This document shows, one piece after another, positions 9,025-18,173 of a stretch of DNA of 64,000 bases. The notes under the pieces were generated by a model. That model made no database searches. It saw only the letters and a program-made list of their open reading frames with translations, and was not told the origin of the DNA. The stretch's first letter is position 1. Each line of letters opens with the position of its first letter. Origin of the DNA: Ignisphaera aggregans DSM 17230 (GTDB taxonomy: Archaea > Thermoproteota > Thermoprotei_A > Sulfolobales > Ignisphaeraceae); NCBI GenBank assembly GCA_000145985.1, contig CP002098.1, forward strand, positions 1,406,501-1,470,500, given 5' to 3'. The translations under genes were made by a program, and so were the position numbers.

Positions 9025-10999
9025 TACTACTATCTCTTGTAACTAGTTTAATTACTTTACTTTTTCCTGGAATTTCCTTTATAATTTCATCTTTAATTAT
9101 AGATGGGGATTCTATATTAATGTTCTTCTTTACATATTCTAGAAATGTATTAACAATTTTTTCTGGAGTTTCATCACCAGGGACTATAACCATGTAGGCT
9201 ATAGACTTTCTCGATACTAGATTTTCAGACCCTAGAACTATCTTCACATTTTTATTTTCATCAATAGCTATACCTAGTGCTAATTTTAGTGAAACATTTT
9301 TAATATAATTCTTCTTTCCATAGACCATATATGAACCTTTAGGAAGATATTCTCCTGTTGGAGGTGAAAGAGAGATTTGAGATCCATATACCCAGAAAAC
9401 ATCTATGGCTAGTAAGCCGCTTTTCCATGCTTTGCTATAACAAGCAGCAATAGTTGCAGCCTCCATAAGAGTTTCTTCATCTACATCTCTTCCACCAGTT
9501 TTTATAATTACAGTACTAGCACCATGTATATCAGCATGTAGAACTATATCATTTGGCTCTAGAAATCTTCTAATTAATTGTATGTTTTGACTTGCATCCC
9601 TACCACCAATGACTAAAAAACCTGTAGGAGTGATTGTCCAATGGTATTTTTCGTACCATTCCTTTTTTAAACTTAATTTTACTTTAACTTTCTGTTTTTC
9701 TTCTAAAATTCTATTATTCATTTCATTGATTTTTTGCATAAGTTTTACTTTTTCCTCTAAGGCTCTTTCAATAGATTTCTCAATATCTGATATATTCTTC
9801 CTTAATTCATTATATTGATGTATAAGTGAATATCTTACATTCAAGTTTATAGAACATCCATTAATCGATACAGTGTAGCTTCCTGTTGAAGGCTGAAATT
9901 GAACTATATTTCCACATTTCCTTATATAATCCCAACCAATCTCTTTAACAATATTTGCAACACATTTATGAATTGCTTCAAGTTCGGTATAATGATTCTC
10001 GTAGCATTGTAACCTTAGTTTTAGATCTCCTAGGTTTTTCTCAAAATCGACAATTTTCTTATCAATATCTTCTATACTTTTCCTTAACTTCTCAACTTCC
10101 TTAACCATCTCATTAATTGTTCTTTTAGTTAACAATTCTTCAGTATACTGTAAAAAATAACGTTCTATAGCTTCATTAAATGATGATGTTATTACTACAT
10201 TATAATTGGGAGTATTATAGAATGGTGGTATGAAAGGATAGAATCCTATTGCATTATTATCCTTGTAAACTATACATGGAGTAGGCTGATTTAATATTGT
10301 ATTAATCCATTTGTTTATTGATGAAAAAAGACATTCAATTCCCACTCTATCTACAAGTTGTTTTTCTGTAATTGAACATTCAATTGCTGCAGAATTTACA
10401 ATTTCTGCTGGAAGACCAAGTTCTTTTATTATTGTTCCTATGGATACATTCTTGATAAACTTATCTATTAAGTCTCGATCCAGAGGATATAGGGTTCGAG
10501 AAGGTGGAAACATATATTCCATTCCCAACTTTATACTCCTATCCTTCATCTCTTTGTATTCAGATGCTAGTAATATTCGCTTTGATTCATCTAGAATAGC
10601 TATAACACCTCTTGGTAAAAGCTCAACTACTATAGTCTTTGCACGAGAATTTCTGCAAAAAAGATGAATCAAAATAATCCTTTCATTATCATATTGCTCT
10701 ATATCATCTATACGACAATCCTTTAGATTTTTTCTCCATAGAGAAGTCTTCGGATCCTCTTCAGACACAGGCTTTATGCTTGTTGATAAAAAATTAATCC
10801 TCTTACCAGGTTCTATAATAAGCCAGGAGTCTAGATTTTTAATAGAATTCTTAATTCTCATTATCAATGCCTTCTCTATGTAATAAACATTATCAATATA
10901 AGATCGCAAGATATTGTTTTTCTGCTCATTTAACCAAACTTTTATATCTATCCAGCTCATAGAATTTTTCTTAGTAGGTTCGTAAGATGTCGAGTTCAT
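8996..10999 (-). CDS. Archaeal RqcH/NEMF-type NFACT protein
   Basis: This family (Rqc2/NEMF/RqcH, Tae2) binds obstructed large ribosomal subunits and recruits tRNA for C-terminal tailing in ribosome-associated quality control. The protein has an NFACT-N fold (about residues 14-250), long charged coiled coils (about 285-460) and the NFACT-R domain (DUF814) with HADIHGASTVIIK and related sequence. Length (about 660) is typical. The in-frame ATG at 10960 (MSWIDIKVWL) matches the usual family N-terminus better than 10999 and would also remove the head-to-head overlap with the gene at 10987. Downstream it overlaps the CBS gene. Confidence 0.88.
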   Translation of the reverse strand: MNSTSYEPTKKNSMSWIDIKVWLNEQKNNILRSYIDNVYYIEKALIMRIKNSIKNLDSWLIIEPGKRINFLSTSIKPVSEEDPKTSLWRKNLKDCRIDDIEQYDNERIILIHLFCRNSRAKTIVVELLPRGVIAILDESKRILLASEYKEMKDRSIKLGMEYMFPPSRTLYPLDRDLIDKFIKNVSIGTIIKELGLPAEIVNSAAIECSITEKQLVDRVGIECLFSSINKWINTILNQPTPCIVYKDNNAIGFYPFIPPFYNTPNYNVVITSSFNEAIERYFLQYTEELLTKRTINEMVKEVEKLRKSIEDIDKKIVDFEKNLGDLKLRLQCYENHYTELEAIHKCVANIVKEIGWDYIRKCGNIVQFQPSTGSYTVSINGCSINLNVRYSLIHQYNELRKNISDIEKSIERALEEKVKLMQKINEMNNRILEEKQKVKVKLSLKKEWYEKYHWTITPTGFLVIGGRDASQNIQLIRRFLEPNDIVLHADIHGASTVIIKTGGRDVDEETLMEAATIAACYSKAWKSGLLAIDVFWVYGSQISLSPPTGEYLPKGSYMVYGKKNYIKNVSLKLALGIAIDENKNVKIVLGSENLVSRKSIAYMVIVPGDETPEKIVNTFLEYVKKNINIESPSIIKDEIIKEIPGKSKVIKLVTRDSSNGDTNAQSL

Positions 11000-11292
11000 A
11001 TATAAACACCCTCGATTTAAAAATAAAAATATTTATTGCTAGAGGGATCTATGGTATCATATGTGGATCACTACTTGTTTTTATTAATCACTATATAGCT
11101 CAAATTCTAAGTAAATTAATTGGTGAATATTACTTATATTTGCTTTGGTTACCCCTAATATTGTTATACCTTTTTAGTATACCTATAGCCATATTTCTAG
11201 GTGCTAAAACCAAATATGATAAATATTTAAGGGGATTTACAATATATTTTTCTTCAGCAATACTCATCCATATAATTATTAGTAGTTTGTAA
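10987..11292 (+). CDS. Small three-helix membrane protein, unknown
   Basis: A 101-residue protein with about three hydrophobic helices (near residues 14-35, 45-72 and 83-100). No family recognised. It sits between the divergent NFACT gene and the convergent SPOUT methyltransferase, whose last 39 bases it overlaps. Small membrane proteins of this kind occur near RNA-processing genes in crenarchaea, but I cannot assign a role. Confidence 0.55.
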   Translation: MSSSYINTLDLKIKIFIARGIYGIICGSLLVFINHYIAQILSKLIGEYYLYLLWLPLILLYLFSIPIAIFLGAKTKYDKYLRGFTIYFSSAILIHIIISSL

Positions 11293-11898
11293 CATTCTTG
11301 ATTCATAGGTAGTGGTATAACGGTATACTATATCTATATAGTTCTCAGGGAGTACAATATTATTATGTTCATCTAGTGGAAATGCATAGGGTAGCTCTAT
11401 TTCAATTATTATTTCGTTTGATAATTTCTTTTCTATTTTTAATCCATAGACATATCTTATATCCTTAAGATCTAAGCCTCGTTCAATTTGTTTAAGAATA
11501 TATGCTGTACCTGCTATTGTAAATTGGTATGGTCCTATGTTTCTCGATATAGCATTTCTAAGTCTACTTGTTATAAATTTCCATGTTCTTCCTTTAGGTG
11601 GGTGATCACCCATTATACCCCCAATGATTACATATTTTGCATTTGTTAGATCTTGTCTTTTTAATGGCTCAGAGGCTTTTGGATCAAGAACTATAACTTC
11701 TGGTAAATCCTTTAGATATTCTATTACTGATTGTGAAATAATCTGACCTAGTTTTGATAGAATTGCTTTATGGTTTTCCTTTTTAACATTTGTAAATATA
11801 AGTCTTTCTCTAAATAGATCTGATACATATTTATATTCTGTCAATAGCCATTGATTAAGACATGGTTCTAGATGTTCAATGACAACTTTAAAGCTCAT
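11254..11898 (-). CDS. Sfm1-like SPOUT methyltransferase (DUF431)
   Basis: The 214-residue protein aligns by eye along its length with yeast Sfm1, the SPOUT-fold protein arginine methyltransferase acting on ribosomal protein uS3. Shared features in order are IEHLEPCLNQWLLTEY, VLDPKA, the glycine-rich SAM-binding knot GGIMGDHPPKGRT, and a C-terminal PYAFPLDEHNNIVLPE segment. In archaea this family is called DUF431, and whether it methylates a protein or RNA is not settled. It sits next to Lsm and AdoMet synthetase genes on the opposite strand, a translation/RNA neighbourhood. Start is the ATG with MSFKVVIEHLE. Its end overlaps the membrane-protein gene at 10987. Confidence 0.78.
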   Translation of the reverse strand: MSFKVVIEHLEPCLNQWLLTEYKYVSDLFRERLIFTNVKKENHKAILSKLGQIISQSVIEYLKDLPEVIVLDPKASEPLKRQDLTNAKYVIIGGIMGDHPPKGRTWKFITSRLRNAISRNIGPYQFTIAGTAYILKQIERGLDLKDIRYVYGLKIEKKLSNEIIIEIELPYAFPLDEHNNIVLPENYIDIVYRYTTTYESRMLQTTNNYMDEYC

Positions 11899-11958
11899 TT
11901 GATTCTCACAACTTGTACCTTTTAACCTAAAACTTTATTAAAGTCTCTTTCTAGAAGC

Positions 11959-11967
11959 ATAAATTTA
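11959..11967 (+). promoter_or_regulatory. TATA box of the lsm gene
   Basis: ATAAATTTA is centred about 31 bases before the lsm ATG at 11994, predicting a leader of only a few bases. Confidence 0.45.
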
Positions 11968-11993
11968 GATAGGAATTAAAGGGTTCAAATCCT

Positions 11994-12278
11994 ATGTCAA
12001 CAAATCAGCAAAAACCTTCAATAACACCTATGAGAATATTAAGAGGCTCTATGAATAAATCAATATTGGTGAAGGTAAAGGAAGGTTCTGAGTATATAGG
12101 AAGACTTGTAATGACTGATGCTACAATGAATGTAGTACTAGAAGATGCAACAGAATTTAGTGATGGTGGTAAGGATGTTGTAGCTAAGTATGGAAGAATA
12201 CTTATTAGAGGAAGCCAAATTCTATTTATATGTGTTGATTATACCGAAGCAAAATTGAGACAAGCTTCAGGTGTATAG
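11994..12278 (+). CDS. Sm-like RNA-binding protein (LSm)
   Basis: A 94-residue protein with the two Sm motifs: Sm1 (about residues 22-58, SILVKVKEGSEYIGRLVMTD to MNVVLEDATE) and Sm2 (about 68-80, YGRILIRGSQILFI). Archaeal LSm proteins form heptameric rings that bind U-rich RNA. The N-terminal 12 residues are a flexible extension. A 56-codon gene for a four-cysteine protein starts one base after the stop, so the two are surely one transcript. The upstream bases GGGTTCAAATCC resemble a tRNA T arm but no tRNA is present. Confidence 0.92.
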   Translation: MSTNQQKPSITPMRILRGSMNKSILVKVKEGSEYIGRLVMTDATMNVVLEDATEFSDGGKDVVAKYGRILIRGSQILFICVDYTEAKLRQASGV

Positions 12279-12279
12279 A

Positions 12280-12450
12280 GTGAAAGCAAAGGGTAAGGGA
12301 AGGAACCTAAGAGTACCTTCATCATGTCCTATAAACTTTGACTTCTCAGTAAATAGGATAGAATGTAAAATATGTAGATACTTTGACATATGTCTAAAGA
12401 TAAATAACAAGGCTATGAGCTTAGCAAAAGGTATTTCGCCTAAAAGATAA
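12280..12450 (+). CDS. Small four-cysteine protein downstream of lsm
   Basis: A 56-residue reading frame starting GTG at 12280, one base after the lsm stop, and ending TAA at 12450. It begins VKAKGKGRNLRVPSSCPI and has four cysteines at residues 16, 29, 32 and 38 (C-x12-C-x2-C-x5-C), plus basic ends. The pattern suggests a zinc site or iron-sulfur site in a small RNA-binding protein. Codon use matches its neighbours. The tight coupling to lsm implies a shared role in RNA metabolism, which is inference. I do not recognise a named family with certainty. Confidence 0.7.
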   Translation: MKAKGKGRNLRVPSSCPINFDFSVNRIECKICRYFDICLKINNKAMSLAKGISPKR

Positions 12451-12547
12451 CTTTCATATTGATTTAGTATAGAAATATAAGCAATAAAAATATATACAGG
12501 AGTAATGTGTATAGCCTAAAATAGATAAAGAGATTGAGGTGCAAAAT

Positions 12548-13762
12548 GTGCGAAATATCATAGTAAATGAGTATCTGTGGAAGGGTATAGAAAATCTCAA
12601 TGTTGAAATGGTTGAAAGGAAGGGATTGGGTCATCCAGATCATATAGCTGATGCAATAGCTGAACATGTTAGTAAAGAACTTAGTAAATATTACTTAAAG
12701 TATTTCGGAGTTATATTACATCATAATGTGGATAAGGTATTAGTAGTTGGTGGTCAATCCAAGCCACAATTTGGTGGGGGAGAGGTACTTCATCCTATAT
12801 ATATAATAGTTTCTGGTAGAGCTACAGCATATGTTAAAACCAGTGAGGGAATAGAATTCGTACCTATAGGTAGACTTGTTTTAAAAGCTTCAAAAGAATG
12901 GATAAAGAATAACTTTAGATATCTTGATCCAGAGCAGCATGTTATTATAGATTATAAGATTGGTCAAGGGAGTGTAGATCTAGTAGGAATATATGAGCTA
13001 GGTGTTAAAAAGATTCCTTTGGCTAATGATACTAGCTTTGGTATTGGATATGCACCTCTATCGACATTAGAGAATATTGTTCTCCAAACAGAGAAATTAC
13101 TTAATTCAACAGAAATTAAACAAAAGATACCTGCCGTAGGTGAAGATGTAAAGGTTATGGGTCTTAGAATTGGAAAGAAGATAAAGCTTACTATAGCTAT
13201 TGCAATGGTTTCAAGGCACATCTTAAATAAAGAGGAATATATATCAGTTAAGGAAGAAGTTAAAGATGTAATCCTTGATAGGATTTCAAAATATTCACTA
13301 GATTATGATATTGATGTCAATATAAATGTTGCTGATAAGCCTGAAGAAGGAATATTCTACTTAACTGTAACAGGTACATCAGCAGAACATGGAGATGATG
13401 GTGCCACTGGCAGGGGGAATAGAGTTAATGGACTTATAACACCTATGAGACCTATGAGTTTAGAGGCAGCAGCAGGAAAGAATCCTGTTAGTCATGTTGG
13501 TAAGATATACAATGTGGTTGCACGTATTATTGCAGAGAAATGCTATGCTGAAGTTAAGGGCATTAAGGAGATATATGTAGGTTTATTGAGCCAAATAGGT
13601 AGACCTATTGACGATCCATTGATAGTCGATGTAAAGGTTGTACCAGAAAAAGCTCTAACACTTGATATGGTTAATGAGATACAGAGTATTGCTGATGAAG
13701 TTATGTCAAAGATTACGAATATAACGGAAGATATATTAGAGGGAAAAGTCTCATTATATTAA
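12548..13762 (+). CDS. mat: Archaeal-type S-adenosylmethionine synthetase
   Basis: This enzyme makes S-adenosylmethionine from ATP and methionine; archaea use a distinct family of about 400 residues. Support includes [19 protein letters not shown] near the N-terminus, [30 protein letters not shown] and [13 protein letters not shown]. Two in-frame GTG codons exist, 12539 and 12548. The Shine-Dalgarno-like GAGGTG (12536-12541) is correctly spaced only for 12548, and that start yields an N-terminus beginning MRNIIV, like other members. It converges with the DUF460 gene, overlapping by 4 bases. Confidence 0.94.
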   Translation: MRNIIVNEYLWKGIENLNVEMVERKGLGHPDHIADAIAEHVSKELSKYYLKYFGVILHHNVDKVLVVGGQSKPQFGGGEVLHPIYIIVSGRATAYVKTSEGIEFVPIGRLVLKASKEWIKNNFRYLDPEQHVIIDYKIGQGSVDLVGIYELGVKKIPLANDTSFGIGYAPLSTLENIVLQTEKLLNSTEIKQKIPAVGEDVKVMGLRIGKKIKLTIAIAMVSRHILNKEEYISVKEEVKDVILDRISKYSLDYDIDVNINVADKPEEGIFYLTVTGTSAEHGDDGATGRGNRVNGLITPMRPMSLEAAAGKNPVSHVGKIYNVVARIIAEKCYAEVKGIKEIYVGLLSQIGRPIDDPLIVDVKVVPEKALTLDMVNEIQSIADEVMSKITNITEDILEGKVSLY

Positions 13763-15768
13763 TGAGATCCATTTAAAAGCTGTTTTCTATACTCATCAAT
13801 TATTTCTAATAACCTCTTACTATCTATATATCTTAGTTTTCTAAGTTTTTCTCTATATAGGTTAACTTCTTTCAATGCTTCACTTATCTTGGAGTCTAGA
13901 TCCAGTTTAGAAGTAAATACTATACTGTTGATTTCGCTAATTTTATCTAGGTTACAGGCTGTAGGAATTTCATGCTCTAATAGGAAGCTTTTTAGGTTTT
14001 CCTCACATTTCTGTAAAATGATTATGCAGTTCAACTCTTTTACTAGCTTTAGAGCATCAGGTTCAATTATAGGTTCTTCTAGGAGTATAACCTTAGTTGC
14101 TCTTACTAAGTCTATGACGTCCATAATACCTGATACTGAGAGAATTCTTAGTTTTGGTATACCCACATATTCTGATAACACAAGCTTGTTTATCATAGTC
14201 TCAAGAAATTGAGTTCTTTTCTTATTTTCCTCTATTTCTTTTAATAGAGTATCAATAGTATTTTGGAGCTGTTTTATTCTTTCTCTCAACTTGTTTAACT
14301 CTATATCATCTATATTAATAGGCATACCTTTGAATTTACTCTCATATTCTAGTTTGCTCAACTTTTGCTCCAATTCATGGATTCTATTTCGAAGCACCTC
14401 TCTCTCCTTAAGTAATTCTTTAACTCTATTCTCTAAATTTCTTATCTTTCTATCCTTTTCTTCATCTTCAATAGCATTGACAATATAATTATACCGAGCT
14501 CTTTCTTCTCCATATCCATTTAACGTAGATTCAATATATGTTTCAATTACATGTTCTAGTATTTCATTGATAGTTTTCCCTTGGAGAAGTAGTAATTTCA
14601 TTTCATCTATGTCTATATCTATGTCTAAATCCATAAGCTTTCTCTCAAGTTCTATAAATTTCTTTTCATATGTTTTATATGCCTTTAATGCAGCAGCTAA
14701 GGCATCTCTCTCATGTACTGTTTTTATATCAATATCTAATCTATTTTTAACTATCTCTACAAGTCTCTCCTTCTCCTCTATAGATAGTGAATGTGATGGA
14801 ATATATAAAGGTACTCCAATTGTTGATGCAATTTTTTTAACGCTTTCTGGAGGAGGGTTCTTATCTGTAGCTATTAATGCTGGTATGCCTATATTATAAA
14901 TGAGATTAATTATTTCCATTCTGTCTAGTTCTTTAGATGATGTTAGAAAAACGTTTTGTAGTGATAAATCAATTATTGCTATTCCTGTTTCCATTCCTGG
15001 ATCTATTCCAACAATAATTGGTCTCTTACGAGAGTCTTTTTCATTAACAAATTCTATTGTTGTATATTCTGGCTTTATAATTATTCTTACATCATTACCT
15101 TCAAAGGGCTTTATAACTTTCCTTACAGTTTTATAATCGGAATATACAATAAATACCGCGCTATCCAATCCTCCGCTTCCTCGCCTAAAGACTAAATCAT
15201 AGTTGAGAGAGGCCTTATCCAATAGATACTTTATCTCTCTAGTAGCTCTTAAAATAGCTGTTCTCATACCCCTAGCAAATCTATTGGCACTACTACCCCC
15301 AGATCCAACAGATCTTGCTTTAGAAATTATTATTTTAGTCTTTCTCTCCTTTCCTCTTATAATAGTTCCAATACCATTTAGTGCTAGTAATGCACATATA
15401 TAGGCTGTTTGGAGAGGTCTAGGCTTTTTTGTTATATCTAAGCCTATTTTCAGTGCTTGATTAACCAAGCTCACAAAGTTTTTATCTTCAATCGTAACTT
15501 GATATATCTCAACATCTGCTGGAAACATCCCTAATATTCGAGCTATGCTTTTACTTGTTGGTGCAATTTCGTATATATTATCTAGACCTATTCTATTTAC
15601 TTTGTATTCAAGAATTAACCTAATAATACTCTTTAGCGGAATCTCAGGTGCTTCATAAACTAATCCATTTTCATCAATTATAACTGCAGAGTAGTATGGA
15701 GGAGTGGTTCTAGATAGAGGACTTCCACGAACTATATCAATACCTAGTACACGCATGCTTTTAACCAT
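13759..15768 (-). CDS. DUF460 family protein (RNase H-like fold plus coiled coil)
   Basis: A 669-residue archaeal DUF460 protein. The N-terminal part (LGIDIVRGSPLSRTTPPYYSA) and a second segment (IIVGIDPGMETGIAIIDL, about residues 247-265) look like RNase H/RuvC-type beta strands with conserved acidic residues, so a nuclease or nucleic-acid role is often predicted but unproven. A long coiled coil covers about residues 440-535, followed by a C-terminal alpha/beta domain. The family is specific to archaea. It lies downstream of rio2 on the same strand with 32 bases between. Start may be MVKSMRV or the internal ATG at MRVLGIDI. Confidence 0.82.
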   Translation of the reverse strand: MVKSMRVLGIDIVRGSPLSRTTPPYYSAVIIDENGLVYEAPEIPLKSIIRLILEYKVNRIGLDNIYEIAPTSKSIARILGMFPADVEIYQVTIEDKNFVSLVNQALKIGLDITKKPRPLQTAYICALLALNGIGTIIRGKERKTKIIISKARSVGSGGSSANRFARGMRTAILRATREIKYLLDKASLNYDLVFRRGSGGLDSAVFIVYSDYKTVRKVIKPFEGNDVRIIIKPEYTTIEFVNEKDSRKRPIIVGIDPGMETGIAIIDLSLQNVFLTSSKELDRMEIINLIYNIGIPALIATDKNPPPESVKKIASTIGVPLYIPSHSLSIEEKERLVEIVKNRLDIDIKTVHERDALAAALKAYKTYEKKFIELERKLMDLDIDIDIDEMKLLLLQGKTINEILEHVIETYIESTLNGYGEERARYNYIVNAIEDEEKDRKIRNLENRVKELLKEREVLRNRIHELEQKLSKLEYESKFKGMPINIDDIELNKLRERIKQLQNTIDTLLKEIEENKKRTQFLETMINKLVLSEYVGIPKLRILSVSGIMDVIDLVRATKVILLEEPIIEPDALKLVKELNCIIILQKCEENLKSFLLEHEIPTACNLDKISEINSIVFTSKLDLDSKISEALKEVNLYREKLRKLRYIDSKRLLEIIDEYRKQLLNGSH

Positions 15769-15800
15769 TACTATAACATTCTACCTATAGATATCAAACA

Positions 15801-16706
15801 CTAAGATTTCTCTAAGACATATTTAAGTGTTTGATCTAAATCAGCATTTAAATTAAACCTTTTGTTAAAGAACTTTATAATATTATGTAAATCCTTCTTA
15901 AGTATTTCTATTGCAAGTGGATTTACACTAGGAACATATTGGGGCCAGTCTATGATAATAGGTCTCTCAACATTTTTACTATAGTCTATCATAATATTAT
16001 ATGGGCTTAGATCTCCGTGAACAATATTACCATATTGAAATGCTTTTTTAATAGTGTCAATTATCTCATTAAAGCAATCTTTAGGACTTTCCAACGATTT
16101 TACTTCTATAAGTAAAGGACCCTCTATATACTCTATAACTATAGTATGATAGATTCCTCCATAAAGCTTCGGAATACCATTAATATTAAATCTATTTAAA
16201 GCTTCTAATGCTGCCCTTTCTCTATTTCCAGCTAATATACTTCTAAGAATCCATCGACTACCTTCAGCTTCCGAACCATAGTCTCTCACCCTAGCTATAT
16301 TCCTAAAGCTACGTCTTCCAATTCTATAGAACTTGACTACAACATTAGAATCGTCTCCAGCAATCCCCCTATATACATCACTCTCCTTCCCTACACCAAT
16401 TTTATCCCCTATAGCCTTAAGTATATCCTTAGAAGCGAGTTTCTTAAGAGCATAACAATCAAGTCCTAAAAATCTTAATCTATAACTATCACTTGAACTA
16501 TGTTTTTCTATAAGCTTAAGCATTACCAATTTCTTTATTCTTGCCATAATTTCTTTCTGAGTATAATCCTTATTAAAATATTCAATTAGAGTTTGAAGCG
16601 GAATATATTCATACCTCTTAATCCTACGCACAAAGAACTCTAGTATCTTAAAATCATCATCAACGAGTTTTCTATATATCTCGCCAATTTTCACCATGTA
16701 TAACAC
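15801..16706 (-). CDS. rio2: Rio2 family atypical protein kinase/ATPase
   Basis: Rio2 acts in late maturation of the small ribosomal subunit. The N-terminal winged helix (about residues 8-85) identifies Rio2 rather than Rio1. The kinase part has a glycine loop IGVGKESDVYRG, a catalytic loop VHGDLSPYNIMID and the metal-binding IIDWPQYV. An internal ATG at 16697 (MVKIGEIYRKL) matches the usual start better than 16706. The 250 bases upstream contain a GC-rich C/D-like RNA candidate on the same strand. Confidence 0.93.
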   Translation of the reverse strand: MLYMVKIGEIYRKLVDDDFKILEFFVRRIKRYEYIPLQTLIEYFNKDYTQKEIMARIKKLVMLKLIEKHSSSDSYRLRFLGLDCYALKKLASKDILKAIGDKIGVGKESDVYRGIAGDDSNVVVKFYRIGRRSFRNIARVRDYGSEAEGSRWILRSILAGNRERAALEALNRFNINGIPKLYGGIYHTIVIEYIEGPLLIEVKSLESPKDCFNEIIDTIKKAFQYGNIVHGDLSPYNIMIDYSKNVERPIIIDWPQYVPSVNPLAIEILKKDLHNIIKFFNKRFNLNADLDQTLKYVLEKS

Positions 16707-16770
16707 TATACAAAATCTATTATGTTTATCGCTTATTAAAATATCTATAATAAATCTTAATTAAATATTT

Positions 16771-16837
16771 TTGATCCGTGGCGGCCGCGATTCTCTTCAT
16801 CCAGCATGCTGTCAAGAGCGCGGGACTCTTCATCCAA
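16771..16837 (-). ncRNA. Candidate box C/D-like sRNA with variant boxes
   Basis: A GC-rich island in AT-rich DNA. Read on the minus strand: terminal stem TTGG/TCAA, C box ATGAAGA (16833-16827), an 11-nt guide, D'-like TTGA (16815-16812), a spacer containing a CAG-CATG-CTG hairpin, C' box ATGAAGA (16800-16794), a 15-nt guide and D-like CGGA (16778-16775). All boxes keep the UGA/GA bases needed for k-turns, and ATGAAGA is also the C' box of the stronger sRNA at 47508-47567. Against it: neither D box is CTGA. A hairpin CCGCG/CGCGG with CTCTT/AAGAG is an alternative fold. Confidence 0.45.
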
Positions 16838-16959
16838 CTTATCTAATAATCTTGTAGCTATTATACTTATTTATATTTCAATATGAACAATATGAATTAC
16901 CATTTTATCTGATTGGTAATAAAATTTAAATATTTTATTAAAACTCTTGTTATATTTTG

Positions 16960-17430
16960 GTGAAACTTTTGAAGATTCTAAAGTTGCCCCCTAGGATAAA
17001 GGTGCTTGAGGCACTGGGTGCAGTTGCAGATGGTAGAATAAATATTCTTAGTGATAGAAGAGCTATAGTAAAATCTTCTGATGGAACGAGGAGTTATAAT
17101 GTTTATATAGATTTACAAAATAATGAGGTTTTTAGTGATGATAATGGGACAAAATTTCGTGGATATATAGGTTATCCAATTATAGCATTTCTAATTGCTA
17201 AAGGTGTATTACCTTATGATGAGAAGCTTGCAAAGGCTTTATCCGGTATACCTTGGAGAGAGTTAAATGAGAGGTATAAGAATTATGCTGTTGTTGAAGA
17301 AATAGTTAAAGGCATTGTAAGAAAGCATGGAATAGAGGAATCCTATGTAGATAATTATATTTCGGTAGTACTAAGAAAATTATCGGAAAGAAAATTCTTT
17401 TTTAAGTTCACGGATATAGCTATGGTTTAA
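16960..17430 (+). CDS. Conserved-looking unknown protein (about 156 aa)
   Basis: I do not recognise a family. The protein starts VKLLKILKLPPRIKVLEALGAVADGRI, contains a beta-rich part (about residues 20-75, resembling a small barrel) and a helical C-terminal half. No membrane segment or cysteine motif. Start could be GTG at 16960 or the adjacent TTG at 16957; a TATA-like TTTAAATAT at 16925-16933 is about 30 bases upstream, so the transcript is nearly leaderless. Its stop overlaps the end of the convergent alaX gene by 11 bases. Confidence 0.65.
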   Translation: MKLLKILKLPPRIKVLEALGAVADGRINILSDRRAIVKSSDGTRSYNVYIDLQNNEVFSDDNGTKFRGYIGYPIIAFLIAKGVLPYDEKLAKALSGIPWRELNERYKNYAVVEEIVKGIVRKHGIEESYVDNYISVVLRKLSERKFFFKFTDIAMV

Positions 17431-18139
17431 CTGTGTAGTAGAGTCTTTTTCTATTCCTACCTTTGTTTTCAGCCTTTATAAATACTATTTCTCCAATTTC
17501 TTGAGTATTTCTTACATGGGGTCCTCCATCAGCTTGTATATCTACACCAGGAATTTCAACTATTCTAAGTTTTTCTACATTCGGGGGTAGACGTGAGGCG
17601 AGCTTGACTATGCCTGGAATCTTCATAGCCTCATCTCTTTCTAGCCAATAGATCTTGACCTCTAGATTCTTTTTTACAATCTCATTTGCTTTAGCTATAG
17701 CATCTTCAAATATTTTCCTGTCGAATACCTCTATACTATAGTCATCATAAGCATATTCAGGATATATATTACCTCCTGTTATCAAAGCATTATAATCTCT
17801 ATACATTATTGCTGATAGTATGTGTGCTGCTGTATGTAATCTCATTAATCTATATCTTCTATCCCAATCCAATATTCCCATAACTTCATCACCTTCTTTA
17901 ATGTCTATAGGTGAGGATTCCAATTCGTGTACTACATCTCCACTCTCTTTATCAATTCTAACTTGTACAACTCTATATTTTTTGTCCCCCTTTACTATGT
18001 ATCCAGTATCACTTTCTAAGCCACCAGTCTTTGGATAAAAGGCTGTTCTATTTAGAACAATGATATTCTGGTTTATTTTTACTACTTTTGCATTGAATTC
18101 CCTTATATAACTATCTATCTGATAGAGGAGTTCTGTCAT
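17420..18139 (-). CDS. alaX: Alanyl-tRNA editing protein AlaX (AlaX-M type)
   Basis: A free-standing editing domain that deacylates Ser-tRNA(Ala) (and Gly). The 239-residue protein has the N-terminal beta domain seen in AlaX-M (NRTAFYPKTGG) and the catalytic editing core with HTAAH at about residues 101-105. The second metal-binding segment reads VDIQADGGPHV, in which the position that is cysteine in many members is aspartate and the following Thr is Pro; the metal site may therefore be different. It is divergent from the DUF4443 regulator gene, with a perfect palindrome in the shared promoter region. Confidence 0.88.
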   Translation of the reverse strand: MTELLYQIDSYIREFNAKVVKINQNIIVLNRTAFYPKTGGLESDTGYIVKGDKKYRVVQVRIDKESGDVVHELESSPIDIKEGDEVMGILDWDRRYRLMRLHTAAHILSAIMYRDYNALITGGNIYPEYAYDDYSIEVFDRKIFEDAIAKANEIVKKNLEVKIYWLERDEAMKIPGIVKLASRLPPNVEKLRIVEIPGVDIQADGGPHVRNTQEIGEIVFIKAENKGRNRKRLYYTVKP

Positions 18140-18173
18140 AAGGTTTTTCCCAGAACGGGATTTCCTCTACAAT

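Noticed and set aside
11979-11992. GGGTTCAAATCC, like a tRNA T arm, just before lsm
   Set aside because: No acceptor, D or anticodon arm can be drawn around it; it is the end of the lsm leader.
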